Assembly: GCF_008632075.1 (NCBI RefSeq)
Contig: NZ_VWVM01000026.1
Coordinates: 1-36,753 of the forward strand
DNA from: Candidatus Pantoea gossypiicola
GTDB lineage: Bacteria; Pseudomonadota; Gammaproteobacteria; Enterobacterales; Enterobacteriaceae
DNA length: 36,753 nucleotides
Direction of reading: 5' to 3'
Made by a program: the position numbers and the translations under genes. This document shows, piece after piece, positions 7,079 through 14,439 of the stretch. The notes below the pieces were generated by a model. The model was not told where the DNA came from. It did not search any database and saw nothing but the letters and a program-made list of their open reading frames with translations. Position 1 is the stretch's first letter; each line of letters begins with the position of its first letter.

Positions 7079-7363
7079 AATCAGCAAGAAAGATCAATGA
7101 AATCCGGGTGATGATCGGGTGTTTTTTTAATTACTATTAAATATCAATGGGTTACTTATTTATGCTGAAATTGTGAACAAAAGTTTTTCCAGAAAAGTAC
7201 GGCAATTCGCCAGATAAAAAACGTCACATGCCGTGATTAACGGCACAACTCTCCATGCCTGCCTGAAAAAGCCCGCAACTTACGCTGCAGGCTGGCTGAT
7301 TGTGCTGTTTAGCCTCGTTGTGCCAGCTATAGGCATCGCCGTGGGCTAAGCCGGAGGCTGACT
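7079..7363. other. Intergenic region between dusB promoter and prmA
   Basis: It contains AT-rich DNA upstream of the fis promoter (7110-7190, TTTTTTTAATTACTATTAAATATC), where upstream Fis/IHF sites would be expected, and the prmA terminator at 7266-7293. A plus-strand frame 7233-7349 from GTG encodes 38 residues ending in one strongly hydrophobic segment (GWLIVLFSLVVPAIGIAVG). It has no good ribosome site and overlaps the terminator. I list it as a candidate under findings, not as a gene. Confidence 0.6.
7266..7293 (-). terminator. Rho-independent terminator of yhdT-panF-prmA
   Basis: On the minus strand a 10-bp stem AGCCTGCAGC / GTTGCGGGCT with two wobble pairs and a GTAA loop, followed by TTTTTC. 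It sits 70 bases after the prmA stop codon and separates this operon from dusB-fis. Confidence 0.85.
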
Positions 7364-8245
7364 TCAGACTTTGATTCCGGTAATCCGACACCACTCCTCT
7401 TTCACCGCAACCGGGTCAAGCGTGAACTGACTTTCATAGGCTTCGCAGACACCTTCCGCCTGGCTTTCCAGCACGCCTGACAGCCCGAGGTGACCGCCAG
7501 ACTTAGGCAGTACGCTGATCAGCGGGGCCAGCTCACGCAGCGGGCCGGCCAGTATATTGGCCACTACCACATCAGCCTGCAGATTGTCAGGCTGCTGGTG
7601 GGGCAGATAGAGCGACAGGCGATCGGAGACACCGTTGCGTTCAGCATTATCGCGGCTGGCCTGAATAGCCTGCGGATCGATATCAATGCCGATTGCCTGA
7701 GCCGCGCCCAGTTTCAGGGCGGCGATCGCCAGGATCCCGGATCCACAGCCGAAATCGATCACTGTTTTGCCCGCCAGATCCAGCCCGTCAAGCCAGGTGA
7801 GGCAGAGGGAAGTTGTCGGATGCGTGCCCGTACCAAATGCCAGGCCTGGATCGAGCATGACGTTGACGGCATCAGGATCCGGAACATCACGCCAGCTCGG
7901 ACAAATCCAGAGGCGTTCACCGAAGCGCATCGGGTGAAAGTTTTCCATCCATTCGCGCTCCCAGTCTTTATCCTCGATCTGCTCGATCCGGTGGCGAAAA
8001 CCGTCACCCAGCAGCGGATGTTGTGCCAGTTCGGCAGTAATCAGGGCCATATCTGTTTCTGCATCGAACAGGCCGATAACGTCGGTATCGCCCCACAGGC
8101 GCGTTTCGCCTGGTAGCGGCTCATATACCGGCGTGTCGTTGGTATCCTGAAAGGTGACTGAAACCGCACCGATCTCCATCAGCGCATCGCTCAGCGTTTC
8201 CGCATGTTCACCTGAGCTGTTAATTTTGATTTGAATCCACGGCAT
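7364..8245 (-). CDS. prmA: Ribosomal protein L11 methyltransferase
   Basis: SAM-dependent enzyme that trimethylates several amino groups of ribosomal protein L11. The start MPWIQIKINSSG gives 293 residues, the length of E. coli PrmA; the open frame extends 19 codons upstream across the panF stop and lacks a ribosome site, whereas GAAAGAGAG precedes the chosen ATG. The N-terminal L11-recognition domain spans about 1-55. The catalytic domain has LDPGLAFGTGTHPTT (131-145), SAM motif I DFGCGSG (164-170), IGIDIDP and the motif NILAGPL. It follows panF by 16 bases and is co-transcribed with it. Confidence 0.97.
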   Translation of the reverse strand: MPWIQIKINSSGEHAETLSDALMEIGAVSVTFQDTNDTPVYEPLPGETRLWGDTDVIGLFDAETDMALITAELAQHPLLGDGFRHRIEQIEDKDWEREWMENFHPMRFGERLWICPSWRDVPDPDAVNVMLDPGLAFGTGTHPTTSLCLTWLDGLDLAGKTVIDFGCGSGILAIAALKLGAAQAIGIDIDPQAIQASRDNAERNGVSDRLSLYLPHQQPDNLQADVVVANILAGPLRELAPLISVLPKSGGHLGLSGVLESQAEGVCEAYESQFTLDPVAVKEEWCRITGIKV

Positions 8246-8261
8246 AACGTCTCTCTTTCCG

Positions 8262-9707
8262 TCAATGTTGCGGCGCGTCGACCACGTGCGGCGCGCGTCC
8301 AAACAGGTTGCCCACCAGAAATGCCAGCAGGCTTAAAAGCAGGGAGGGCACAATAGGGTGAAAACCCAGAATCTGCAGGTTAAGGCTCGCCATAAAAGCG
8401 TAGCAGCCTCCACCCACTACCATGCCAGTGATGGCACCTGCGGCATTGGCACGTTCCCAGTAGAGGCCCAGAACCAGCGGCCAGAGGAAAACCGCCTCCA
8501 GGCCGCCAAATGCCAGCAGGTTGAGCCAGATAATCATATCGGGCGGATTCCAGGCCGCGATCAGCAGCAGGATACCCAGTGCGAAGGTAATGGTGCCAGA
8601 TAACAGCCGCAGTCGCGTCTCATTTTCCAGCTGCTGTGGGGCAATACGCAGGTAGAGATCTTTAATCAGCGTGGCTGAAGCCTGTAACAGCTGGGCATTG
8701 ATGGTCGACATAATTGCGGCCATCGGGGCTGCCAGGAACAGACCGGCCGCTAACGGTGGCAGAACAGTAATCATCAGTGTCGGAATAACGCTATCCGGCA
8801 CGGTCAGATTCGGCAGGACCGCCCGACCCAGCGCACCGGCCAGATGCATACCCAGCATCAACACCACCACGACAATGGTGCCCAGAATAATGGCCCGATG
8901 GACGGCCTTACTGTCTTTATAAGAGATACAGCGTACCGCCGTATGCGGCAGGCCAATCACCCCAAAGCAGACCAGCACAACGAACGAACTGAGGAAGGTT
9001 GGCGTAATAATCTCGCCCGGCCCCTGTGGCGAAAGCAGAGCAGGATCGATGTCATGCAGTTTCTGCACGGCCGTGCTCAGGCCACCTGCCTGATGAATCA
9101 CCGCGAACAGCAGCAGAAAAGTGCCAATCAGCATCACAATGCCCTGCATGGCGTCATTGAGCACGCTGGCACGGAATCCACCGAAAGCGGTATAGAGCGC
9201 GATGGTGCCACCAAAAATCAGCAGACCGGTGTCATATGGAATGCCAGCGGCGGTTTCGAGCAGCCGCGCACCGCCAATAAACTGCACCGTCATGGCACCG
9301 ATAAACGCAATCAGCAGACTCAGACTCGCCAGCCAGATCAGCAGCGGGCTTTGATAGCGGGCGTAGAGCATGTCATTCAGGGTCACCGCATTATGCTTAC
9401 GCGCCAGAATGGCAAACTTTTTCCCCAGAACGCCCAGCGACAGCCAGACGGCGGGCACCTGCACCATCGCCAGCAACACCCACCCCAGCCCATATTTGTA
9501 GGCGGCACCGGGACCTCCAATAAATGAGCTGGCGCTGATATAGGTAGTGGTGAGCGTCATCGCCAGTACGAATCCGCCCATGGAGCGGCTGCCAAGGAAA
9601 TATTCAGTCAGGAAGCTGCCTTCACGTTTTTTTCGGACGGCAAACACCGACAGCGCGGCAATCAGTACCAGATAAATCAGTAACGGCAGGATAATTTCAC
9701 TGTTCAC
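8262..9707 (-). CDS. panF: Sodium/pantothenate symporter
   Basis: Inner-membrane member of the solute:sodium symporter family that imports pantothenate, the precursor of coenzyme A, with Na+. Start: a GTG at 9705-9707 preceded by GGAG at 7 bases gives 481 residues (VNSEIILPLLIYLV), close to the 483 of E. coli; the frame opens 8 codons earlier without a ribosome site. It has about 13 hydrophobic segments and the family signatures EYFLGSRSMGG (near residue 40), SASSFIGGPGAAYKYGLGW and GFRASVLNDAMQG. It overlaps yhdT by 11 bases, implying translational coupling. Confidence 0.96.
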   Translation of the reverse strand: MNSEIILPLLIYLVLIAALSVFAVRKKREGSFLTEYFLGSRSMGGFVLAMTLTTTYISASSFIGGPGAAYKYGLGWVLLAMVQVPAVWLSLGVLGKKFAILARKHNAVTLNDMLYARYQSPLLIWLASLSLLIAFIGAMTVQFIGGARLLETAAGIPYDTGLLIFGGTIALYTAFGGFRASVLNDAMQGIVMLIGTFLLLFAVIHQAGGLSTAVQKLHDIDPALLSPQGPGEIITPTFLSSFVVLVCFGVIGLPHTAVRCISYKDSKAVHRAIILGTIVVVVLMLGMHLAGALGRAVLPNLTVPDSVIPTLMITVLPPLAAGLFLAAPMAAIMSTINAQLLQASATLIKDLYLRIAPQQLENETRLRLLSGTITFALGILLLIAAWNPPDMIIWLNLLAFGGLEAVFLWPLVLGLYWERANAAGAITGMVVGGGCYAFMASLNLQILGFHPIVPSLLLSLLAFLVGNLFGRAPHVVDAPQH

Positions 9708-9939
9708 TTTTATTCTCCAGCGGCATGTCACGGAAAATCACCCGCACCATCATCCAGCACAAAAAAATGAACAACAGGGGAGCAAACAGGCAGGAGAGTT
9801 CGAACCAGCGCGGCAGGCCGGTAACACCGATTTCACTGCCACCCAGCCAGGCAGAGAGCCCCCAGGCAACGAGCCAGAGCAGGGTGAGATAAAGCGACCA
9901 GCGCGCCTCTTTATGTGCCTGTATAAAACGAGCATCCAT
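9697..9939 (-). CDS. yhdT: YhdT family inner-membrane protein (DUF997)
   Basis: An 80-residue protein with two hydrophobic segments (about 15-33 and 48-68), a charged N-terminus (MDARFIQAHKEARWS) and the characteristic LPRWFE sequence between the helices. It matches the length and position of E. coli YhdT, which always lies just before panF. Its biochemical role is not known; the 11-base overlap and constant linkage suggest it works with the pantothenate symporter. It is the first gene of yhdT-panF-prmA. Confidence 0.93.
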   Translation of the reverse strand: MDARFIQAHKEARWSLYLTLLWLVAWGLSAWLGGSEIGVTGLPRWFELSCLFAPLLFIFLCWMMVRVIFRDMPLENKSEQ

Positions 9940-9964
9940 GATTCAACCTTAACGCCAGCGGCAA

Positions 9965-9990
9965 AAGAAAAAGGCCGGATTAACCGGCCT
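9965..9990 (-). terminator. Rho-independent terminator of accBC
   Basis: On the minus strand the stem AGGCCGG / CCGGCCT with a 5-base loop, followed by TTTTTC, 21 bases after the accC stop. It lies just upstream of yhdT, so yhdT needs its own promoter in the remaining 25-base gap or inside the hairpin region, or is served by readthrough. Confidence 0.88.
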
Positions 9991-10011
9991 CAGACTGACT
10001 CAGCGTTGCGA

Positions 10012-11361
10012 TTATTTCTCGTGCAAGCCGAGTTTTTTCTCCAGATAGTGGATATTGGTTCCACCGTGCTGGAAGTTTTCGTCGGACATGATTTTCATCT
10101 GCAGTTCAACGTTGGTTTTGATACCGTCGATGATCAGTTCCGCCAGCGCATTTTTCATACGAGCGATAGCCACGTCACGTGTTTCGCCATAGGTGATCAG
10201 CTTGCCGATCATGGAGTCGTAATAAGGCGGTACGGTGTAGCCTGAGTAAATATGCGATTCCCAGCGCACGCCAAAACCGCCTGGCGCGTGGAAGCGGGTG
10301 ATTTTACCCGGGCTTGGCAGGAAGGTCACCGGATCTTCGGCGTTGATACGGCACTCGACCGCATGTCCGCGAATGATCACATCTTCCTGTTTAATCGACA
10401 GTGGCTGGCCCGCAGCAATACGCAACTGCTCTTTGATTAGGTCCACTCCGGTGATCATCTCGGTTACCGGATGTTCTACCTGAATACGGGTGTTCATCTC
10501 AATGAAGTAGAACTCACCGTTTTCGTACAGGAACTCGAAGGTACCTGCGCCGCGATAGCCAATCTCAATACAGGCCTGGGAACAGCGATTGCCGATAAAG
10601 CGACGCTGTTCTTCTGTGATGCCTGGGCCTGGCGCTTCTTCGACCACTTTCTGGTGACGACGCTGCATGGAGCAGTCACGTTCGCCCAGATAGATCGCGT
10701 TGCCCTGACCGTCAGCCAGTACCTGAATCTCGATATGGCGCGGATTCTCCAGATACTTCTCCATGTAAACCATGTCGTTGTTGAAAGCCGCTTTGGCTTC
10801 CGCTTTCGTCATGTTGATGGATTCTTCCAGATCTTCGTCGCCGCGCACCACGCGCATACCACGACCGCCGCCGCCGCCAGACGCTTTGATGATGACCGGA
10901 TAACCGATGCGCTTAGCAAAGGCACGGTTTTTTTCCATATCATCCGTCAGCGAACCGTCAGAACCGGGTACGGTCGGGACGCCTGCTTTCTTCATCGCAT
11001 TGATCGCAGAAACTTTGTCACCCATCAGGCGAATGGTGTCTGCTTTCGGGCCGATAAAGATAAAGCCGGAGCGCTCAACCTGCTCAGCAAAATCGGCATT
11101 CTCAGAGAGGAAGCCGTAGCCAGGGTGAATCGCCACCGCGCCGGTGATCTCTGCTGCAGAGATCAGCGCCGGGATGTTGAGGTAACTTTTGACTGACTGC
11201 GCCGGGCCGATGCAGACGGTTTCGTCTGCCAGCAGCACGTGCTTCAGGTCACGATCCGCGCTTGAGTGAACCGCAACAGTCTTGATGCCCAGTTCTTTAC
11301 AGGCACGCAGAATGCGCAGCGCGATCTCACCACGGTTAGCAATAACAATTTTATCCAGCAT
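10012..11361 (-). CDS. accC: Acetyl-CoA carboxylase, biotin carboxylase subunit
   Basis: Carboxylates biotin on AccB using ATP and bicarbonate, the first half-reaction of malonyl-CoA synthesis for fatty acids. 449 residues, the standard length. The N-terminal preATP-grasp domain (MLDKIVIANRGEIALRILRACKELG) is followed by the ATP-grasp domain with K159 and the glycine-rich lid KASGGGGGRGMR (159-170). The catalytic stretch FIEMNTRIQVEHPVTE (about 286-301) contains E288, R292 and E296. The C-terminus carries the R338 region (ECRINAEDP). It follows accB by 11 bases. Confidence 0.99.
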   Translation of the reverse strand: MLDKIVIANRGEIALRILRACKELGIKTVAVHSSADRDLKHVLLADETVCIGPAQSVKSYLNIPALISAAEITGAVAIHPGYGFLSENADFAEQVERSGFIFIGPKADTIRLMGDKVSAINAMKKAGVPTVPGSDGSLTDDMEKNRAFAKRIGYPVIIKASGGGGGRGMRVVRGDEDLEESINMTKAEAKAAFNNDMVYMEKYLENPRHIEIQVLADGQGNAIYLGERDCSMQRRHQKVVEEAPGPGITEEQRRFIGNRCSQACIEIGYRGAGTFEFLYENGEFYFIEMNTRIQVEHPVTEMITGVDLIKEQLRIAAGQPLSIKQEDVIIRGHAVECRINAEDPVTFLPSPGKITRFHAPGGFGVRWESHIYSGYTVPPYYDSMIGKLITYGETRDVAIARMKNALAELIIDGIKTNVELQMKIMSDENFQHGGTNIHYLEKKLGLHEK

Positions 11362-11372
11362 GATCTGCCCCG

Positions 11373-11834
11373 TTACTCGATGATAACCAGTGGCTCGTCA
11401 AATTCGACCGGCTGACCGCTTTCAACCAGGATAGCTTTCACCACGCCTGATTTGTCAGCTTCGATCTGGTTCATCATTTTCATAGCTTCGACGATACACA
11501 GGGTATCGCCGGCATTCACTTTCTGGCCAACTTCCACAAAGGCTTTCGCATCCGGGCTCGGCGTACGATAGAAGGTGCCTACCATTGGTGAACGCACAAT
11601 GTGACCGCTGATTTCAGCCGGTGCCGCTTCGGCAACGGCTGCAACAGGGGCAACGGCTGTCGCCAGAGCAGGCTGTTGAACCGGCGCAGCATAAGCCTGC
11701 TGCATCATCGGGTAACCCACGTTTGCAGGTGCACGACTGATGCGAACGGACTCTTCACCTTCAGAGATTTCCAGCTCAGAAATGCCAGACTCTTCAACCA
11801 GTTCGATCAGTTTTTTAATTTTACGAATATCCAT
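11373..11834 (-). CDS. accB: Acetyl-CoA carboxylase, biotin carboxyl carrier protein
   Basis: The biotin-bearing swinging-arm subunit. 153 residues: an N-terminal dimerisation part (1-35), an Ala/Pro/Gln-rich linker (about 40-75) and a C-terminal biotinyl domain with the target lysine K119 in the EAMKM motif. BirA attaches biotin there. The thumb (SPDAKAFVEVG) typical of bacterial BCCP is present. E. coli AccB (156 residues) is an autoregulator of its operon; the same may apply here. It is preceded by aroQ with a 25-base gap, so all three genes are probably one transcript. Confidence 0.99.
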   Translation of the reverse strand: MDIRKIKKLIELVEESGISELEISEGEESVRISRAPANVGYPMMQQAYAAPVQQPALATAVAPVAAVAEAAPAEISGHIVRSPMVGTFYRTPSPDAKAFVEVGQKVNAGDTLCIVEAMKMMNQIEADKSGVVKAILVESGQPVEFDEPLVIIE

Positions 11835-11859
11835 GAGTGGGGTTCCGTACTCAGTTTGA

Positions 11860-12312
11860 TTAATTAGTTTGAGACAGGCGTTTTACTGCCGTTTGTAAAG
11901 CCCATGTGTAGCCGTCAGCGCCAAGCCCACAGATCACGCCAGCAGAAACATCAGAAAGATAGGAGTGATGACGGAAGGGCTCGCGGGCATGCACATTGGA
12001 GAGATGAACCTCGATAAACGGTATTTCTACCGCCAGCAGGGCATCACGCAGTGCGACACTGGTATGGGTAAACGCGGCAGGATTAATGATGATGTAATCC
12101 ACATTGCCTTTGGCCTCATGAATGCGATCAATCAGCTGAAATTCAGCATTGGTTTGCAGGTGGCTCAACTCCACATTCAACTGGTCTGCCTGACGAGTCA
12201 AATCGTCAACAATCTGACTCAGCGTGGTATGACCATACTTCTCTGGTTCACGTGTTCCCAACAGATTCAGATTGGGGCCGTTTAAAAGCAGAATATGTAA
12301 TTTATGCGCCAT
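11860..12312 (-). CDS. aroQ: Type II 3-dehydroquinate dehydratase
   Basis: Dehydrates 3-dehydroquinate to 3-dehydroshikimate, step three of the shikimate pathway. 150 residues from MAHKLHILLLNGPNLNLLG, with GGGAGAT upstream as ribosome site; the frame could extend 22 codons to a GTG, but no AroQ starts there. The flavodoxin-like fold signature and catalytic residues are visible: N11, R21, Y26 (KYG), N77 (IINPAAF), H83, H103 and R114 in HLSNVHAREPFRHHSY. E. coli K-12 lacks this type II enzyme and uses the unrelated AroD. Linkage of aroQ to accBC is common in other gamma-proteobacteria. Confidence 0.97.
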   Translation of the reverse strand: MAHKLHILLLNGPNLNLLGTREPEKYGHTTLSQIVDDLTRQADQLNVELSHLQTNAEFQLIDRIHEAKGNVDYIIINPAAFTHTSVALRDALLAVEIPFIEVHLSNVHAREPFRHHSYLSDVSAGVICGLGADGYTWALQTAVKRLSQTN

Positions 12313-12332
12313 CGTGCTGCCATCTCCCGCAA

Positions 12333-12371
12333 TCATTGAGGCATCGCGTAAAATACCTTGCGAATCTTCAT
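12333..12371 (-). CDS. Candidate 12-residue leader ORF upstream of aroQ
   Basis: A short ORF MKIRKVFYAMPQ in the aroQ leader, preceded by AAGGTG 4 bases from the ATG, a better ribosome site than that of aroQ itself. It ends 20 bases before the aroQ ATG. It contains Phe-Tyr next to each other, and aroQ feeds aromatic amino-acid synthesis, so a leader-peptide role is conceivable. There is no terminator/antiterminator pair strong enough to prove attenuation. Not a known gene. Confidence 0.3.
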   Translation of the reverse strand: MKIRKVFYAMPQ

Positions 12372-12422
12372 TTGTCACCTTTCAGGCTGAAAAAGAAGAC
12401 CCGACGAGCAATAAAGCCGGGC

Positions 12423-12453
12423 ATTATATCCGTTTCGTGTCATTTCGCAGCAA
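12423..12453 (-). promoter_or_regulatory. Probable promoter of aroQ-accBC
   Basis: On the minus strand a perfect -10 TATAAT (12423-12428) with a -35 candidate TTGCTG (12448-12453) at a long 19-base spacing. The start would be near 12416, giving an untranslated leader of about 104 bases that carries the short ORF. The inverted repeat TTCGCAG / CTGCGAA (12444-12450 and 12468-12474) overlaps the -35 and could be an operator. Confidence 0.5.
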
Positions 12454-12482
12454 AATACTGGTCTTATCTGCGAAGATGATCG

Positions 12483-12510
12483 GATGTAGCCTGCGGGCCA
12501 CATCTTTTAT
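12483..12510 (+). terminator. Terminator-like hairpin, plus orientation, without an assigned gene
   Basis: A 9-bp stem GATGTAGCC / GGCCACATC with one wobble and a TGCG loop, followed on the plus strand by TTTTAT. Neighbouring genes (aroQ, msrQ) run on the minus strand, where no T-run follows the hairpin. On the minus strand it still lies between msrQ and the aroQ promoter and may stabilise the msrPQ mRNA 3' end. Confidence 0.45.
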
Positions 12511-12544
12511 CAGAAAACAGCAGAGGAAAACAACGGGTGAAGCG

Positions 12545-13150
12545 CTAGCGGGGCCACCATTTGAGAAATTTTTTGTAACGCCAGGCTAACAGCAGTGCAG
12601 CAATGAGAGCATAGATAAGTGGCTGTGGGGACACGGTTTTCACCGACCAGATATAGTGAATCGGGACCAGAATCGCCACAAGATAGACCGCGTTGTGCAG
12701 GGTTTGCCAGCGTTTACCGAGCCTGCGCTGAGCGCGCTGAAACGACGTTAACGCCAGGGCCAGTAATATTAGCCAGCTGATAATCCCCAGTGTCAGATAG
12801 GGCCGGGAGATGAGTTCGCTGCCCAGCAGACGCAGATTGTCCGCACCCAGCTCCAGCAGGTAATAGCTCAGCAGATGAAGAGAGGCCCAGACAAATGTCC
12901 AGACGCCCAGCAGGCGGCGGGTGCGGATTAGCAGCGGCTGCCTGCCGTAACGCGCCAGCGGTGAGACCAGCAGCGTTCCCAGCAGCAGTTTCAGCGCCAT
13001 TCGTCCGGTAAAATGCTGAATATCTTTCGCCGGATCGGCACTCAGCCCGCCCTGCATCGCGGCAAAAATCAGGTAAATTAGCGGCAACAGGGCTGCCAGG
13101 TGCAGGATCACCTTGAGCCACATGATCTGTTTTATCGACAGGCGCACCAC
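12545..13150 (-). CDS. msrQ: Heme-binding membrane subunit MsrQ of the methionine sulfoxide reductase system
   Basis: Inner-membrane b-type cytochrome (formerly YedZ) that passes electrons to periplasmic MsrP. 201 residues with about six hydrophobic segments and the ferric-reductase-like transmembrane core. Conserved histidines sit in IQHFTGRMAL (about 44), ASLHLLSYY (about 92), the WQTLHNAVYL segment (about 151) and VPIHYIWSVK (about 164). The typical RRLLGVWTFVWASLH signature is visible. The gene starts immediately after the msrP stop codon. In E. coli this pair lies elsewhere (yedYZ); here it sits downstream of csrD and upstream of aroQ. Confidence 0.96.
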   Translation of the reverse strand: MVRLSIKQIMWLKVILHLAALLPLIYLIFAAMQGGLSADPAKDIQHFTGRMALKLLLGTLLVSPLARYGRQPLLIRTRRLLGVWTFVWASLHLLSYYLLELGADNLRLLGSELISRPYLTLGIISWLILLALALTSFQRAQRRLGKRWQTLHNAVYLVAILVPIHYIWSVKTVSPQPLIYALIAALLLAWRYKKFLKWWPR

Positions 13151-14155
13151 TTAGAAATTCTCCCGTAAATCCATGCCGCGGTAGAGCGACGCCACCTGTT
13201 CGGCATAGCCGTTAAACAGCAGCGTTGGCTGACGTTCGACCTTCAGACTGCCGCCTGGGCCAATAAACCGCTCTGTCGCCTGTGACCAGCGAGGATGATT
13301 AACGTGGGGATTCACATTGGCATAAAAACCATACTCGTCGGCGGCAATCTGGTTCCAGGTGGTTGGCGGCTGTCTGTCGGTCAGCGTGATTTTGACGATC
13401 GACTTAATGCCTTTAAAGCCATATTTCCACGGCACCGTCAGGCGAATCGGCGCGCCATTCTGAGGCGGCAATGCTTTACCATAAACGCCAGTGGTGAGTA
13501 TCGTCAGCGGATGCATCGCCTCATCCAGACGTAAACCTTCGACATAGGGATAATTGAGGCCTCCGCCAATAAAGCGATCCTTCTGGCCTGGCATCTGCTC
13601 GGGATCGTAGAGCGTCTGGAAGGCAACAAAGCGCGCTTTGCTGGTGGGTTCCGCCAGGGAGAGAAGTTTATTCAGCTCAAAGCCTACCCAGGGCACCACC
13701 ATCGACCAGGCCTCCACGCAGCGCATGCGATAGATTCGCTGCTCCATAGCAAAGCGTTTAAAGATGTCATCCATATCCAGGGTTATGGGCTTCGCCACTT
13801 CGCCATCAATGGTCAGTTTCCAGGGCTCTGTTTTCAGTGTTCCGGCATTGGCAGCCGGATCGGCCTTATCCAGTCCGAACTCATAGAAATTGTTGTAGCC
13901 GGAAACTTTATCCGCAGGCGTCAGCGTCAGATCGGCCTGATATTGCGCCGGTTTGGTGAAGTCGAGCGGTCGGCCTGCTGGAGCAGGTGGGCGATCGTTG
14001 CCTTTGAACCAGCTGAGAATATCGGCATTAGCCACACCCGGCATACCCATCGCCGCAGCGCTGAGTCCCAGCGTTTTCAGCACCTGGCGGCGCTTCATAT
14101 TAAATATGCTTTCCGGCGTTACGTCGGCTTCGGTCAGACAGGGTATGCGTTTCAT
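13151..14155 (-). CDS. msrP: Periplasmic methionine sulfoxide reductase, molybdopterin catalytic subunit MsrP
   Basis: Repairs methionine sulfoxide in periplasmic proteins after oxidative (HOCl) stress. The 334-residue precursor has a Tat signal: the twin-arginine motif MKRRQVLKTLG at 20-30 followed by a hydrophobic stretch and the cleavage region ANA-D (about 44). The Moco-binding sulfite-oxidase-fold domain follows, with molybdenum ligand C146 in RMRCVEAWSMVVPW. The conserved C-terminus (LLFNGYAEQVASLYRGMDLRENF) is complete. It is the first gene of msrPQ and diverges from csrD across 284 bases; a control element for the HOCl response was not identifiable. Confidence 0.98.
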   Translation of the reverse strand: MKRIPCLTEADVTPESIFNMKRRQVLKTLGLSAAAMGMPGVANADILSWFKGNDRPPAPAGRPLDFTKPAQYQADLTLTPADKVSGYNNFYEFGLDKADPAANAGTLKTEPWKLTIDGEVAKPITLDMDDIFKRFAMEQRIYRMRCVEAWSMVVPWVGFELNKLLSLAEPTSKARFVAFQTLYDPEQMPGQKDRFIGGGLNYPYVEGLRLDEAMHPLTILTTGVYGKALPPQNGAPIRLTVPWKYGFKGIKSIVKITLTDRQPPTTWNQIAADEYGFYANVNPHVNHPRWSQATERFIGPGGSLKVERQPTLLFNGYAEQVASLYRGMDLRENF

Positions 14156-14439
14156 GGGGCTTCTCCAGACAGGATGACATCAATCAGCATGATGACTATC
14201 GCTGATATCAGCCAGTTTCGCCCTGAAAATGTGAAATTTCCTGGCTGGCCTGTGCGATGAGAATGCGCTGAAAAGTGTCGGGATCAACGTCAGCAATCCT
14301 ATCCCGACGATATACTTCGGCTTCATGCGACTCGGCGCTGTCGGCAGCGGCAAATTATGCTATTTTGCTCGCGTTTTCGTCAGGCTGACGGTACAAGGTG
14401 GGGTGATCCGGTTATCACCGCAGCAATACAGGCACAGGG

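Noticed and set aside
6997..7080. Longer DusB start at 7080
   Set aside because: The extra 28 codons contain the fis promoter -10 and -35 and do not resemble the family. The start at 6996 gives the standard 321 residues.
12313..12378. Longer AroQ start from a GTG at 12378
   Set aside because: The extension MTNEDSQGIL... is not found in the family as I know it, and the ATG at 12312 has its own GGGAGAT site. The same GTG region serves as ribosome site of the leader ORF in another frame.
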